Shown here piece after piece: positions 27,548 to 36,333 of a stretch of DNA of 52,164 bases. The notes beneath the pieces are model-generated. The model was not told the DNA's origin, did not search any database, and saw only the letters and a list, made by a program, of their open reading frames with translations. Position 1 is the stretch's first letter; every line of letters begins with the position of its first letter. The stretch is from Thermocrinis sp. (GTDB lineage: Bacteria > Aquificota > Aquificia > Aquificales > Aquificaceae): assembly GCA_020833645.1 (NCBI GenBank), contig JAJHRQ010000006.1:1-52164 (forward strand), given 5' to 3'. Made by a program: the position numbers and the translations under genes.

Positions 27548-28303
27548 TTAAAGATTATGCCTTACAAAGAATAGATTGATCAAAGAAAAAATCGCGCCGA
27601 GGATAACTCCTTCCGAGAACCTTTTGGGTTTGAGTTTTTTCAAAAGGTTTAGATGGGAAAGCAACGCATAATACAACCAGAGCAATAGGGTAGTTATGAG
27701 CTTTGGGTCATCTATCCAATGCTTTCCGAATTGGGTGCGCGTCCATAAGCTTCCAAAAATAAGTGTAAAGGTAAAGCCCAAAAAGGCTAAGTTTATAGAG
27801 AGTCTTTCTGCCCTTCTCAAACTATCCAAAGGCACGTAAGCCTGAAGAAAGACATGTTTTTTTAGACGCTTTTCTAAGATAAGCCTGAGGAGAGATGAAA
27901 GTCCCCCCATTAGGGCAAAAAGGTAGCTGAAAGATGCAAAAAGGAGATGAAGACCATAAAGGGTGCTCTTGTAAGGAGAGTGTGAGGAGGGCAGTGCAAA
28001 GAGGGTAGCCAAAAATCCCACAAAAGCCACCAAGTGGGCAAAGCCCAAAAGGTTCCTGTACTTATACGCCAAAAAAAGAAATGTAGGAACAAAAAGATTT
28101 CCAAGGAAGGATATAAAACCGTAAGGGTCCCCCAAGGGAAAGGTTTTTTCCCTGAGGTAGCTGTAAAAAAGGCTAAAGAAATACAAGCCAAAGGCGGGTA
28201 GCATCAGCAACACAGATAAAAGACCACAGAGAGGTCTTCTAAAGAGGGCGCACACACCAAAAAGGGTGGAAACAAAGTAAAGGGAGAGGGAGCCAAAGAG
28301 CAT
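27548..28303 (-). CDS. CcsA/HemX-like cytochrome c assembly family membrane protein
   Basis: 251-residue inner-membrane protein with about eight hydrophobic helices. The C-terminal region GSLWTRTQFGKHWIDDPKL followed by a long hydrophobic helix matches the cytochrome c assembly (CcmC/CcsA/HemX) superfamily. The tryptophan-rich WWD-type heme loop of true CcsA/CcmC is not evident, which favours a HemX/YpjD-like member. It follows dxs by 10 bp and precedes the MAT gene by 20 bp. No cytochrome c synthesis gene is adjacent, so the role in heme handling is only suggested. Confidence 0.7.
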   Translation of the reverse strand: MLFGSLSLYFVSTLFGVCALFRRPLCGLLSVLLMLPAFGLYFFSLFYSYLREKTFPLGDPYGFISFLGNLFVPTFLFLAYKYRNLLGFAHLVAFVGFLATLFALPSSHSPYKSTLYGLHLLFASFSYLFALMGGLSSLLRLILEKRLKKHVFLQAYVPLDSLRRAERLSINLAFLGFTFTLIFGSLWTRTQFGKHWIDDPKLITTLLLWLYYALLSHLNLLKKLKPKRFSEGVILGAIFSLINLFFVRHNL

Positions 28304-28313
28304 AAGTATAAGT

Positions 28314-30176
28314 TTAAAGCACTTTTCTTAAGGCTTGTCTTACGCTTCTTGCAATGCCCTCTGCGTCTATGCCCACCAAGTTTCTCAAAAGGTTTTGATT
28401 GCCATGCTCTATGAATCTATCTGGAATACCCAAGGTGATCACCCTCTTGAGAATACCTTTACTGGAAAGAAACTCAAGCACTCCGGAGCCAAAGCCACCC
28501 ACCACCGTGTTGTCTTCCACTGTTATAAAAAGGTCATACCTACTGCAAAGGTCCAGTAGCATTTGCTCGTCCATAGGCTTTACAAATCGGGCATTGACAA
28601 CTCCAAGCCTTATGCCTTCCTTTCTGAGCTCCTCCGCCGCCTTTAGGGCTTGATAGACCGGATAGCCCACCGCCAGTATAACACCATCCTCCCCTTCCAA
28701 AAGTTCCTCCCAGCTTCCTACGGGTATTAGCTTTGGATCACTAGTGGGCACACCGTAGGCTGGTCCCCTTGGATACCTGAGGGCAAAGGGAAGGTTCTGA
28801 TTTAAACCGGTGTATAAAAGGTCTATGAGCTCCTGCTCATCCTTTGGAGCGCAGACAATCATGTTTGGTATGCATCTTAGGTAAGAAAGGTCAAAGACGC
28901 CGTGATGGGTTGGACCATCCTCGCCCACCAAACCCGCCCTATCTATGGCAAAGACCACGTGCAACTTCTGCAAGGCTATGTCGTGTATAACCTGGTCGTA
29001 TGCCCTTTGCAAAAAGGTGGAATAGTAGCATGCTACGGGCTTTAGACCCTCCGCCGCCAAGCCACCTGCAAAGGTGCATGCGTGCTGTTCCGCAATACCC
29101 ACATCAAAGAACCTGTTGGGAAACTTTTCCGCAAACTCCACAAGCCCAGAGCCCTCCTTCATGGCTGGAGTTATCACCACCACCTTTTCGTCCATCTCCG
29201 CCATCTTCACGATTGCCTTTCCAAAAACCGAGCTCCAGGTGGGAGGAGAAGGCTTCTTTATAAACTCGCCCGATTCTCTCTTGTAGGGTGCCACTCCGTG
29301 CCATGTAACCGGGTCATTCTCTGCGGGCTTGTAGCCTTTACCCTTCTTGGTGTATACATGCAAAAGAACAGGTCCCTCAATTTCCTTCACATTCTTTAGA
29401 GTGCTTTCCAGTGCGGGCAAATCATGTCCGTTTACAGGTCCTATGTAGTTAAAGCCAAGCTCCTCAAAGATTATGCCCGGTGATATCAGACCTTTTAAAA
29501 ACTCCTCCGTTAGCTTCATAAACCTCTCTGCGGGACCTCCCAGATGATGAACCAAACGCTTTATCTTCTGGCGTGTCTCCTGAACAAAACGCCCGCTTAT
29601 GATCTTGCTAAGGTAAGTGGATATTGCCCCCACGTTGGGAGATATGGACATTTCGTTGTCGTTGAGAATAACTATAAAATTGTTTGGTCTGAGATGCCCC
29701 GCATTGTTGAGGGCTTCAAAAGCCATACCCGCAGTCATTGCACCGTCGCCTATGACCATAACCACATAGCCTTCCCTCTTTAAAAGGTCCTTGGCAACCC
29801 TAAAACCCAAACCCGCAGAGATGGATGTGGAACTATGCCCCGCACCAAAGGCATCGTATGGACTCTCTTCCCTTCTCAAAAAGCCAGAGATGCCCCCATA
29901 CTGTCTGAGAGTAAGGAATTTATCTTTGCGGTCTGTTAGGATCTTCCAAGGGTAAGCCTGATGCCCTATATCCCAAACTATAACATCCTTTGGAGGGTCA
30001 AAAACTCTCAGTAGGGCTATTGTTAGCTCCACCACACCCAGCCCCGGTGCCACATGCCCTCCGTTTTTTGCGGTAACATCAAGGATGTAGTCCCTGACTT
30101 CCTCGGCGAGCTTTTCAAGCTCCTTGTAGGTCATATACTTAAGGTCTATGGGTCCAGTGTATTTTTCCAAAATCAT
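28314..30176 (-). CDS. dxs: 1-deoxy-D-xylulose-5-phosphate synthase
   Basis: 620-residue thiamine-diphosphate enzyme that joins pyruvate and glyceraldehyde 3-phosphate, the first step of the MEP isoprenoid pathway. Conserved blocks are VWDIGHQAYPWKILTDR, FGAGHSSTSISAGLG, the thiamine motif GDGAMTAGMAFEALNNAG with NDNEMSISPNVG, and the second-domain GIAEQHACTFAGGLA. The length is standard. A TATATT box lies 8 nt before the ATG (30185-30190), so a nearly leaderless transcript is possible. It heads the dxs-hemX-like-MAT cluster. Confidence 0.97.
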   Translation of the reverse strand: MILEKYTGPIDLKYMTYKELEKLAEEVRDYILDVTAKNGGHVAPGLGVVELTIALLRVFDPPKDVIVWDIGHQAYPWKILTDRKDKFLTLRQYGGISGFLRREESPYDAFGAGHSSTSISAGLGFRVAKDLLKREGYVVMVIGDGAMTAGMAFEALNNAGHLRPNNFIVILNDNEMSISPNVGAISTYLSKIISGRFVQETRQKIKRLVHHLGGPAERFMKLTEEFLKGLISPGIIFEELGFNYIGPVNGHDLPALESTLKNVKEIEGPVLLHVYTKKGKGYKPAENDPVTWHGVAPYKRESGEFIKKPSPPTWSSVFGKAIVKMAEMDEKVVVITPAMKEGSGLVEFAEKFPNRFFDVGIAEQHACTFAGGLAAEGLKPVACYYSTFLQRAYDQVIHDIALQKLHVVFAIDRAGLVGEDGPTHHGVFDLSYLRCIPNMIVCAPKDEQELIDLLYTGLNQNLPFALRYPRGPAYGVPTSDPKLIPVGSWEELLEGEDGVILAVGYPVYQALKAAEELRKEGIRLGVVNARFVKPMDEQMLLDLCSRYDLFITVEDNTVVGGFGSGVLEFLSSKGILKRVITLGIPDRFIEHGNQNLLRNLVGIDAEGIARSVRQALRKVL

Positions 30177-30235
30177 AGAGATTAAATATAGCCCCTCTAT
30201 AAAATTGGACTATGCATAAATTACCCTTGGATGCC

Positions 30236-30481
30236 TTATTCTTTCTTTCTGTAAAACCTCAAAAGCTGTCCATCGTTGGCATCTATAACCGCGGTGCCCT
30301 CCGTTCCCCTAACCCTGTAATAACACTCTCCCTTCTTGTTCTTAGAGAGATTAACAGACAGAACCCTTCCCACATACTGGCTTGCCTGCCTGCTCGCTTC
30401 TTCTACGGTAATTCTTGCAACACAATCAGACCCAAAAGCTACTCCCAAAGCCAGCAATAAACTTCCCCATAAATACCTCAT
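30236..30481 (-). CDS. Small exported PepSY-domain-like protein
   Basis: 81-residue protein with a signal peptide (MRYLWGSLLLALGVAFG) cleaved near residue 17. The rest resembles a single PepSY domain: EEASRQASQYVGRVLSVNL, then CYYRVRGTEGTAVIDANDGQLL with the typical VDA.tG-like turn. I used ATG 30481, which gives a clean signal peptide. PepSY domains are thought to inhibit peptidases or to sense redox-active metals; no such role can be shown here. It stands alone, 59 bp upstream of dxs on the same strand. Confidence 0.75.
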   Translation of the reverse strand: MRYLWGSLLLALGVAFGSDCVARITVEEASRQASQYVGRVLSVNLSKNKKGECYYRVRGTEGTAVIDANDGQLLRFYRKKE

Positions 30482-30530
30482 AGAAAGAATTATATACCAA
30501 CACAACTCCAGCTTTCAGCTTCGCCCTGCA

Positions 30531-30624
30531 TTCAACTTCACACGGTACATTAGGAACAAAGATGAGGAGGTGGTGCTATGGTAAAGTTAATTGGTCTTTC
30601 AACTCCACACGGTACATTAGGAAC
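30531..30624 (-). CRISPR. Minimal CRISPR array: two repeats, one spacer
   Basis: A 28-nt repeat at 30597-30624 ends in CACACGGTACATTAGGAAC; read on the - strand it begins GTTCCTAATGTACCGTGTGG, as in Aquificales arrays. A second, partly degenerate copy lies at 30531-30557 with one internal change (C to T) and altered distal bases. The spacer is 39 nt (30558-30596). Degeneracy at the 30531 side suggests that this is the trailing end, so the array reads on the - strand with its leader in 30625-30940. No cas gene is in the window, so it depends on machinery elsewhere or is a relic. Confidence 0.85.
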
Positions 30625-30787
30625 CCCAAACGATCACATTAACTAAAATAAGACGTATCAATCATTTTGTCAAGGGGCACCCCTTTCAAATGAAGTTAAT
30701 TTTCCGAAATCCGAGATCGTGCAAAGTTGAGTCTGTTGTTATCAAATTTAAATCCTTATCTCCCAATGCTTTCCGCCACTGACCATA

Positions 30788-30827
30788 ATTACGGCATTAC
30801 GGCATTACATAATTACGGCTTTACGGT
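30788..30827. repeat. Five tandem 8-bp units of ATTACGGC type
   Basis: Units read ATTACGGC, ATTACGGC, ATTACATA, ATTACGGC and TTTACGGT in succession. Three are identical. No coding sense is seen. Confidence 0.75.
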
Positions 30828-30924
30828 GAAACTATCTCCCAAAAAGCTTGAAAATCAAAACTTTTCCCCTACTAAAATTGAGATTTTCAAAATAAAAACA
30901 CTACCCCCATATTCAGTTGCCAAG

Positions 30925-30955
30925 TTGACAAGGGTCCAAGTTGGACCCTCAAACT
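30925..30955 (+). promoter_or_regulatory. TTGACA box followed by a perfect 19-bp palindrome upstream of the ArsA-type gene
   Basis: TTGACA (30925-30930) is immediately followed by AGGGTCCAA-G-TTGGACCCT (30931-30949), a perfect 9-bp inverted repeat around one base. A dyad filling a 19-bp spacer is the layout of MerR-type promoters, but the hexamer after it (CAAACT) is a poor -10. A simple operator or a hairpin in an RNA leader are alternatives. The gene start is 93 bp downstream. Confidence 0.45.
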
Positions 30956-31042
30956 CACTTTCACTCAGGGAATAATTATAACACCTCTTCGGTCAAAATC
31001 TGCCATCAAAAGGGAAGGTTGAAGCGATTACATTTTTACCCT

Positions 31043-32227
31043 ATGAGAATTATTTTGTTTTCTGGAAAGGGTGGTGTTGGAAAGACTACGGTTTCTGCTG
31101 CTACAGGCTACAGGCTCTCAAAGCTTGGCTACAAAACCATCGTGGTCTCTTTGGACCCAGCCCACAGCCTTGGAGATTCATTTGACATCCCAGAGGAAGA
31201 AAAGATCAAAGCAAAGGGATTACCTATAAAGATCAACGACAATCTTTACATCCAAGAGATAGATGTGCAGGAGGAGATAGACAGGTATTGGGGCGATGTG
31301 TATAGGTTTTTGGAACTGCTCTTTAATACAACTGGGCTAAGCGAGATCGTATCGGAGGAGCTTGCCATCTTGCCCGGCATGGAGGAGGTCACCAGCCTTC
31401 TGTATGTGAATAAATACTACAGGGAAAAGGAGTTTGATGTGCTCATTTTGGACCTTCCGCCCACTGGTGAGTCTCTGCGTTTTGTTTCTATGCCCACTGT
31501 TCTAAAGTGGTACATGAAAAAGATCTTCAGGGTGGAAAGAACCATAATGAAGATAGCGAGACCCGTTGCCCAAAGGTTCACCGATGTGCCACTGCCCGAT
31601 GATGAGTACTTCAAAGCCCTTGAAAACTTCTACGAAAAGCTAAAGGGTGTGGATGAGCTACTCATAGACCCAGAGATAACCTCCGTTAGGCTTGTGGCTA
31701 ATCCAGAAAAGATGGTTCTAAAAGAGAGCCAAAGGGCTATGCTATACTTCAACCTTTTTGGTGTGAATGTGGATGCGGTTGTAGTCAATAAGGTGTTGCC
31801 ACCCGTTTTAAGCGAGTGCGAAAGTATGTCCAAGTGGGTTATAACCCAAAGGAAATATTTAGAAGAGATGGAAGCCCTTTTCTATCCCATACCCATCTTT
31901 AAAGTGCCCCTGATGGAAGATGAGGTGGTTGGCGAGGAAAGGCTAAGCATCCTCGCGGACCTCATGTACGGAGACAGGGACCCTTCTACTGTATTCTTCA
32001 AGGAAAAACCTTATGAGTTCATAGAGGAAGGCGACGGATACACTGTAAAGCTAAGAAGTCCCTTCTTGAGCAAAGAGGGTCTGTCTGTTATAAAGAGCGA
32101 CGGAGAGATTGTGGTGCGGTGGAAGAACTTCAAAAGCCACATAATGCTTCCAAGAAAGTTAAGGGATTACGAGCCGGTGGGTGCCAGGCTGGAGAATGGC
32201 TTTTTAAAGATCAGGCTTGAGAAATGA
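31043..32227 (+). CDS. ArsA/Get3 family ATPase
   Basis: 394-residue P-loop ATPase. The deviant Walker A GKGGVGKTT follows MRIILFS at the N-terminus, and the family block VVSLDPAHSLGDSFD is next. DLPPTGESLRF lies near residue 140. The start is ATG 31043; upstream codons in the same frame do not resemble the family. Relatives are arsenite pump motors or tail-anchored protein targeting factors; no ars genes are adjacent, so neither role is assigned. The C-terminal tail of about 80 residues resembles the small beta domain seen in bacterial ArsA-like proteins. It converges on the UDG gene with a 17-bp overlap. Confidence 0.88.
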   Translation: MRIILFSGKGGVGKTTVSAATGYRLSKLGYKTIVVSLDPAHSLGDSFDIPEEEKIKAKGLPIKINDNLYIQEIDVQEEIDRYWGDVYRFLELLFNTTGLSEIVSEELAILPGMEEVTSLLYVNKYYREKEFDVLILDLPPTGESLRFVSMPTVLKWYMKKIFRVERTIMKIARPVAQRFTDVPLPDDEYFKALENFYEKLKGVDELLIDPEITSVRLVANPEKMVLKESQRAMLYFNLFGVNVDAVVVNKVLPPVLSECESMSKWVITQRKYLEEMEALFYPIPIFKVPLMEDEVVGEERLSILADLMYGDRDPSTVFFKEKPYEFIEEGDGYTVKLRSPFLSKEGLSVIKSDGEIVVRWKNFKSHIMLPRKLRDYEPVGARLENGFLKIRLEK

Positions 32228-32888
32228 GCTGAACTACCTTTTTTAAGTCCTCTATGAATTCTTTGTCTGCGGAGGGATTTCTCAGCACATAGGCAGGATG
32301 ATAAGTCAAGAAAACCTTTATGCTTGGGTTGTAAGGGTATGGAAAAATCTGTCCCCTGTATTTGGTGATGGGATACTCCTTCCCAAGAATGCCCTTCATG
32401 GCGGTTGAGCCCAGACAAACCAAAAGCTTGGGTTTTATTATTTCTATCTCCTTTCTAAGATAAGGGAGGCAGGTCATCATCTCCTCCCTTGTGGGTGTCC
32501 TGTTTCCGGGTGGTCTTGATTTTACCACATTGGTGATATAAACCTTTTCCCTCTTTAGCCCCACCTGTTCCAATTTGATGTTTAAATACTGTCCTGCCCT
32601 TCCCACAAAGGGTCTTTTTAGCTTGTCTTCTTCTTCTCCGGGTGCCTCACCTACAAAGACCACCGGAGAGTTTGGGTCTCCCTCCCCGAAAACATAGCCA
32701 CTGGCACCTTCGTAGAGAATGCATTTTCTTTCCTCTTCCATCTGTTTGTAAAGTTTCCTCAAAAGCTCAGCCTTGTCTTCCTTTTCCTCCTTGATGGGCT
32801 CTTCACGCTTTTCTTCCGTTATATAAACCTCATCAAAGCCAAGCTCCCTTAATGCCCTTGCGGTGGCAATTAGCTTTCTTAGGCTCAT
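32211..32888 (-). CDS. Type-4 uracil-DNA glycosylase-like protein with altered Fe-S ligands
   Basis: 225-residue member of uracil-DNA glycosylase family 4, which removes uracil from DNA in thermophiles. Motif A GEAPG (80-84), FVGRAGQ, LGSTA and the histidine motif HPAYV (197) are present. Canonical members bind a 4Fe-4S cluster by a CX2C pair, KCRPP and a later cysteine. Here the first pair has only Cys56 (position 53 is Glu) and KCRPP is KSRPP (Ser124); Cys140 remains. The first 50 residues are a charged extension. It ends the recA operon and overlaps cmk by 4 bp. Confidence 0.88.
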   Translation of the reverse strand: MSLRKLIATARALRELGFDEVYITEEKREEPIKEEKEDKAELLRKLYKQMEEERKCILYEGASGYVFGEGDPNSPVVFVGEAPGEEEDKLKRPFVGRAGQYLNIKLEQVGLKREKVYITNVVKSRPPGNRTPTREEMMTCLPYLRKEIEIIKPKLLVCLGSTAMKGILGKEYPITKYRGQIFPYPYNPSIKVFLTYHPAYVLRNPSADKEFIEDLKKVVQLISQA

Positions 32889-33529
32889 TTTTCCTTGAGT
32901 ATGCTGAGTATGTATTCAAGAACCTCTTCCACCCTTTTGTTGGTGGTATCTATTATGAGGGCATCCTCTGCGGGTTTGAAAGGATACAGCGGGCGGTTGG
33001 CATCCCTGTAGTCCCTCTCTTGGATGGCTTTTAGAATATCCTCATAAGAAACATCCATACCCTTTTCCTTTAGCTCCAAGTATCTCCTCCTTGCCCTTTC
33101 CTCAGGCGATGCGGTGATGAAGAATTTGTAATCCGCCTGTGGGAATATGTGGGTGCCCACATCTCTACCTTCACCTACCACCTGAGAGGACCCCACCAAC
33201 TCTCTAAAAAACTTTATCATCCTCTCCCTAAAGGCGGGCACTTCTCCCAAAAGGGATGCATACCTTCCTACATCCTCTCCTCTTAATTCCTCAGATAGCC
33301 TTTTGCCCTTCCAATACACTTCAGTTTTTCCTACATCAATAACAACCTTGAAATCCTCTTTAAAAAGTTCATCCGGTGGTAGTTCTGTGGTTCCCCTTTT
33401 GTAGGCTATGTAGCCAAAGAACCTGTAAAGAAGCCCTGTTTCTAAGTACGGAATTCCAAGCTTCTGGGATAAAAGCCTTGCAATGGTGCTTTTGCCACTG
33501 GCGGAGGGTCCATCTATGGCTATTTTCAT
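32885..33529 (-). CDS. cmk: Cytidylate kinase
   Basis: 214-residue nucleoside monophosphate kinase that phosphorylates CMP and dCMP. The P-loop AIDGPSASGKSTIARLLSQK is at the N-terminus. GRDVGTHIFPQADYKFFI and the lid segment SPEERARRRYLE follow the family order. It overlaps the UDG gene downstream by 4 bp and abuts pilT at the shared base 33529. Confidence 0.96.
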   Translation of the reverse strand: MKIAIDGPSASGKSTIARLLSQKLGIPYLETGLLYRFFGYIAYKRGTTELPPDELFKEDFKVVIDVGKTEVYWKGKRLSEELRGEDVGRYASLLGEVPAFRERMIKFFRELVGSSQVVGEGRDVGTHIFPQADYKFFITASPEERARRRYLELKEKGMDVSYEDILKAIQERDYRDANRPLYPFKPAEDALIIDTTNKRVEEVLEYILSILKEK

Positions 33530-34629
33530 CAGAAGTAGCCCCTTCCACCGGTAGAAATACCTTTTAGCTTGATCTCCATATCCGTAGGCTTGTTGGCGTA
33601 AGCAATGGCGGTACTGTAATCTATAATGCCCTTCCTGTATAGCTCTTCCAGGTGCTGGTCAAAGGTCTGTGTACCATAAACAGGTCTTCCTTTCTCCAGT
33701 AGCATCGGGATCTCATCAATCTTCGTAGGGTCTAAAATGCACTCCTTAATTGATGCGGTGTTTACCAAAATTTCCACCGCAGGAACGACGCCCGTTCTAT
33801 CTGCCCTTGGCACCAACCTTTGGGAAAAAACCGCCAACAAAACCTCCGCCAATTGAACCCTTATTTGTTCCCTAACTTCTAAGTTGAACATTCCAATAAA
33901 CCTGTTTATTGTCTCCTTTGCGTCCAGAGTGTGCAAGGTGGAAAAAACCAAGTGTCCCGTCTCTGCAGCCTGAAGGGCTGTCATGGCAGTCTCTGTATCC
34001 CTTATCTCACCTACAAATATGATATCCGGGTCCTCTCTGAGTGCAGCCCTTAGCCCCCTCGCAAAGGAAGAGGTGTCTATCCCCACCTCCCTTTGGATTA
34101 TATAGCTTTTCTCGTCTTTGAAAAGATACTCAATAGGATCCTCTATGGTAATTATGGTAGCTTCTTTCCTACGGTTTATTTCATTGATCAGAGAGGCTAT
34201 GCTCGTAGATTTCCCTGAACCGGTGGGACCCGTAACCAATATTAGGCCTTTTGTGTTTTCCAAAACTACCTTTCTCATAACCTCGGGCAGGCTTAAAGAT
34301 TCAAAGGGAGGCACTGAATAAGGTATAACCCGAAAGGCCATACCTACGGAGCCCCTCTGTTTGTATATATTCACACGAAACCTTGCTATGCCCCTTAGGG
34401 AGTAAGAGGTATCCGTCTCACCCAGCTCTTCAAACTCCGCCATTTTCTTCACGTTTTTTCCTATGATCTCCTCCACAAAGCTTGCCATCATCCTGTCATC
34501 TATAGGAGGGACCTCCTCCATGCGAACTAAGCCTTTCTTTTTGATTCTCAGTACGGGTAAGGAGCCAACCTTTAAATGAATGTCCGATGCACCAAGCTCA
34601 ACCGCTCTCTTGAGTATCAGTGCCAGCAA
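33529..34629 (-). CDS. pilT: Type IV pilus retraction ATPase PilT
   Basis: 366-residue hexameric ATPase that powers pilus retraction at the inner membrane. Walker A is [10 protein letters not shown], the Asp box is [10 protein letters not shown], Walker B lies in [12 protein letters not shown], and the His box is [15 protein letters not shown]. The PilT-type AIRNLIRE motif is not recognisable near the C-terminus, where the protein ends in TGGRGYF. The start overlaps recA by 32 bp. No other pilus genes are in the window. Confidence 0.94.
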   Translation of the reverse strand: MLALILKRAVELGASDIHLKVGSLPVLRIKKKGLVRMEEVPPIDDRMMASFVEEIIGKNVKKMAEFEELGETDTSYSLRGIARFRVNIYKQRGSVGMAFRVIPYSVPPFESLSLPEVMRKVVLENTKGLILVTGPTGSGKSTSIASLINEINRRKEATIITIEDPIEYLFKDEKSYIIQREVGIDTSSFARGLRAALREDPDIIFVGEIRDTETAMTALQAAETGHLVFSTLHTLDAKETINRFIGMFNLEVREQIRVQLAEVLLAVFSQRLVPRADRTGVVPAVEILVNTASIKECILDPTKIDEIPMLLEKGRPVYGTQTFDQHLEELYRKGIIDYSTAIAYANKPTDMEIKLKGISTGGRGYF

Positions 34630-35632
34630 TTTTTGCTACCTCCCTTACCCTTTTTTCTATTTCTTGGGCAAGCTCAGGGTTTTCTTGCAAAAATTTCTTT
34701 GCTTGGTCCCTACCCTGTCCAAGCCTTACTTCTCCGTAGCTATACCACGCTCCGCTCTTCTTGATAACACCCAACTCTGAGGCGGTATCAATGAGGTCGC
34801 AGAGTTTGCATATGCCCTCTCCGTATATCATGTCAAACTCCGCCTCTCTGAAGGGTGGTGCCAGCTTGTTCTTTACCACCTTTACCCTTACCCTGCTACC
34901 TATCTTGCTGTCTCCTTCCTTTGCGTCTCCTATTCTTCTAACGTCCAACCTCATGTCCGCAAAGAACTTTAGAGCCCTTCCACCGGGCGTGGTTTCTGGG
35001 TTTCCAAACATAACACCGATCTTTTCCCTCAACTGGTTGATGAATATTACCGCAGCGTTGGCGTTGTGGGCTAAGCTCTTTAGCTTTCTAAGTGCCTGAG
35101 CCATCAGTCTTGCCTGCTTTCCCACATGGGCTTCTCCGATCTCTCCCTCCAGCTCGTCCTTTGGCACCAGCGCAGCCACGGAATCTATCACTATCACATC
35201 CACCGCCCCGCTTCTGAGCAAGCTTTCTGCTATTTCTAAGGCTTGTTCTCCATAATCTGGCTGAGAAATGTAGAGGTTATCCAAATCAACCCCGATTTTC
35301 TGGGCATACTTGGGATCAAGGGCATGCTCTGCGTCTATGAAAACCGCAATGCCACCTTTCTTTTGGGCCTCCGCTATCACATGCAATGCTAAAGTTGTTT
35401 TACCCGAAGACTCCGGTCCAAAGATTTCTATTATCTTACCCTTGGGTATTCCGCCCACACCGGTGGCTATATCCAGGGCAAGGGAACCTGTGGGAATAGC
35501 CTCCACCTTTACCTTTTCCGCACTTCTCAGTGGCATTATGCTACCTTTACCAAAGCGCCTCTCTATGGAGGCTAACGCACTCTCCAAAGCTTTCCTCTTT
35601 TCCAAAATTTCCTTTTGCCGTTCCTCTATCAT
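34598..35632 (-). CDS. recA: Recombinase RecA
   Basis: 344-residue strand-exchange protein. The N-terminus [19 protein letters not shown], Walker [15 protein letters not shown], the loop-2 region [27 protein letters not shown] and other RecA blocks are complete. It lies 24 bp downstream of gatC in a - strand operon with pilT, cmk and UDG after it. No SOS box is apparent directly upstream, where there is only a short gap. Confidence 0.98.
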   Translation of the reverse strand: MIEERQKEILEKRKALESALASIERRFGKGSIMPLRSAEKVKVEAIPTGSLALDIATGVGGIPKGKIIEIFGPESSGKTTLALHVIAEAQKKGGIAVFIDAEHALDPKYAQKIGVDLDNLYISQPDYGEQALEIAESLLRSGAVDVIVIDSVAALVPKDELEGEIGEAHVGKQARLMAQALRKLKSLAHNANAAVIFINQLREKIGVMFGNPETTPGGRALKFFADMRLDVRRIGDAKEGDSKIGSRVRVKVVKNKLAPPFREAEFDMIYGEGICKLCDLIDTASELGVIKKSGAWYSYGEVRLGQGRDQAKKFLQENPELAQEIEKRVREVAKIAGTDTQESG

Positions 35633-35656
35633 AGTTTTAATCTTAACACTCTGGTA

Positions 35657-35941
35657 TTAAAGTTCAAGTATTTTTGGCACCACAAAAAAGCCATTTTCCC
35701 TTTCGGGTGCGTTCGCCAAAGCTTTCTTCTGGGAAAACTCCCTTTTTGGAATATCCTCCCTCAGAGGTGTTCCTTCCTGTCCATACCACACCGCATCCAC
35801 TCCCTCTGTGTTAACCTCGTTCAGCTGATTAATAAACTCCAATATACTCATCAGCTGTTTTCCGATGGTTTCCTTCTCTTCCTCTGTTAGCTTCAACCTT
35901 GCCAACTGGGCAACCTTCTCTACCACATCTTCCTTCAGCAT
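35657..35941 (-). CDS. gatC: Aspartyl/glutamyl-tRNA amidotransferase subunit C
   Basis: 94-residue GatC, which holds GatA and GatB together in the enzyme that converts Glu-tRNA(Gln) or Asp-tRNA(Asn) to the amide form. The family pattern VEKVAQLARLKLTEEEKE and the middle YGQEGTPLREDIP are clear. The start overlaps the yjbQ stop by 7 bp. GatA and GatB genes are not in the window. Confidence 0.93.
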   Translation of the reverse strand: MLKEDVVEKVAQLARLKLTEEEKETIGKQLMSILEFINQLNEVNTEGVDAVWYGQEGTPLREDIPKREFSQKKALANAPERENGFFVVPKILEL

Positions 35942-36333
35942 GGGATAACCTTTATTATAATCTTTCTCTCCCTTGGACCGTCAAATTCTGCCAAGAATAT
36001 GGACTCCCAAGTGCCAAGGGTAAGCTCTCCATCCTCTACGGGTACCACCCTTGAGTTGCCTATTATACTGCTCCTTATGTGGGCAGCGGAGTTTCCTTCT
36101 GCGTGGGCGTAGTTTGGATCGCTCCAAGGGATCAGCCTTTCCAAAGCATAGGAAATATCCCTTATCACATCCGGGTCCGCCCCTTCGTTTATAAAGACCG
36201 CACAGGTAGTATGAGGTACGTATATCAAACAAAGACCAGATTTAACACCTGATTTTTTAACCTCTTCTTTGACCAGATGAGTTATATTCACAAAACTTGT
36301 CCTTTTGGTAGTTCTAACCTTCAGCACACTCAT
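35935..36333 (-). CDS. YjbQ/UPF0047 family protein
   Basis: 132-residue protein of the YjbQ family, sometimes called secondary thiamine-phosphate synthase because of a weak activity when overexpressed; its true role is unsettled. The conserved PHTTCAVFINEGADPDV and HAEGNSAAHIRSSIIG segments with their histidines and aspartates form the likely metal site. It overlaps the V4R gene upstream by 20 bp and gatC downstream by 7 bp, so it is tightly embedded in the recA operon. Confidence 0.92.
   Translation of the reverse strand: MSVLKVRTTKRTSFVNITHLVKEEVKKSGVKSGLCLIYVPHTTCAVFINEGADPDVIRDISYALERLIPWSDPNYAHAEGNSAAHIRSSIIGNSRVVPVEDGELTLGTWESIFLAEFDGPRERKIIIKVIPC

Larger units (their letters stand above)
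30625..31042. other. AT-rich intergenic region, possible CRISPR leader, with several repeats
   Basis: No credible gene is seen here. The stretch holds inverted repeats AAGGGG/CCCCTT (30672-30685) and TTGAAAATC/GATTTTCAA (30848-30856 with 30882-30890), an 8-bp tandem repeat (30788-30827), and the TTGACA plus 19-bp palindrome at 30925-30949. The part nearest the CRISPR repeat may be its leader. The part nearest 31043 should carry the promoter of the ArsA-type gene. Confidence 0.5.

Noticed and set aside
30531-30624. A larger CRISPR-cas locus
   Set aside because: Only two repeats are found and no cas gene occurs in the window; the nearby repeats at 30788-30827 are unrelated.
30727-30975. 82-codon + strand frame in the intergenic region
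   Set aside because: It is translated from tandem and inverted repeats, has no ribosome site and no coding-like composition.
30941-31042. Extension of the ArsA-type protein by 34 N-terminal residues
   Set aside because: The family begins at the P-loop strand (MRIILFSGKGG); the extra residues come from promoter-like DNA.
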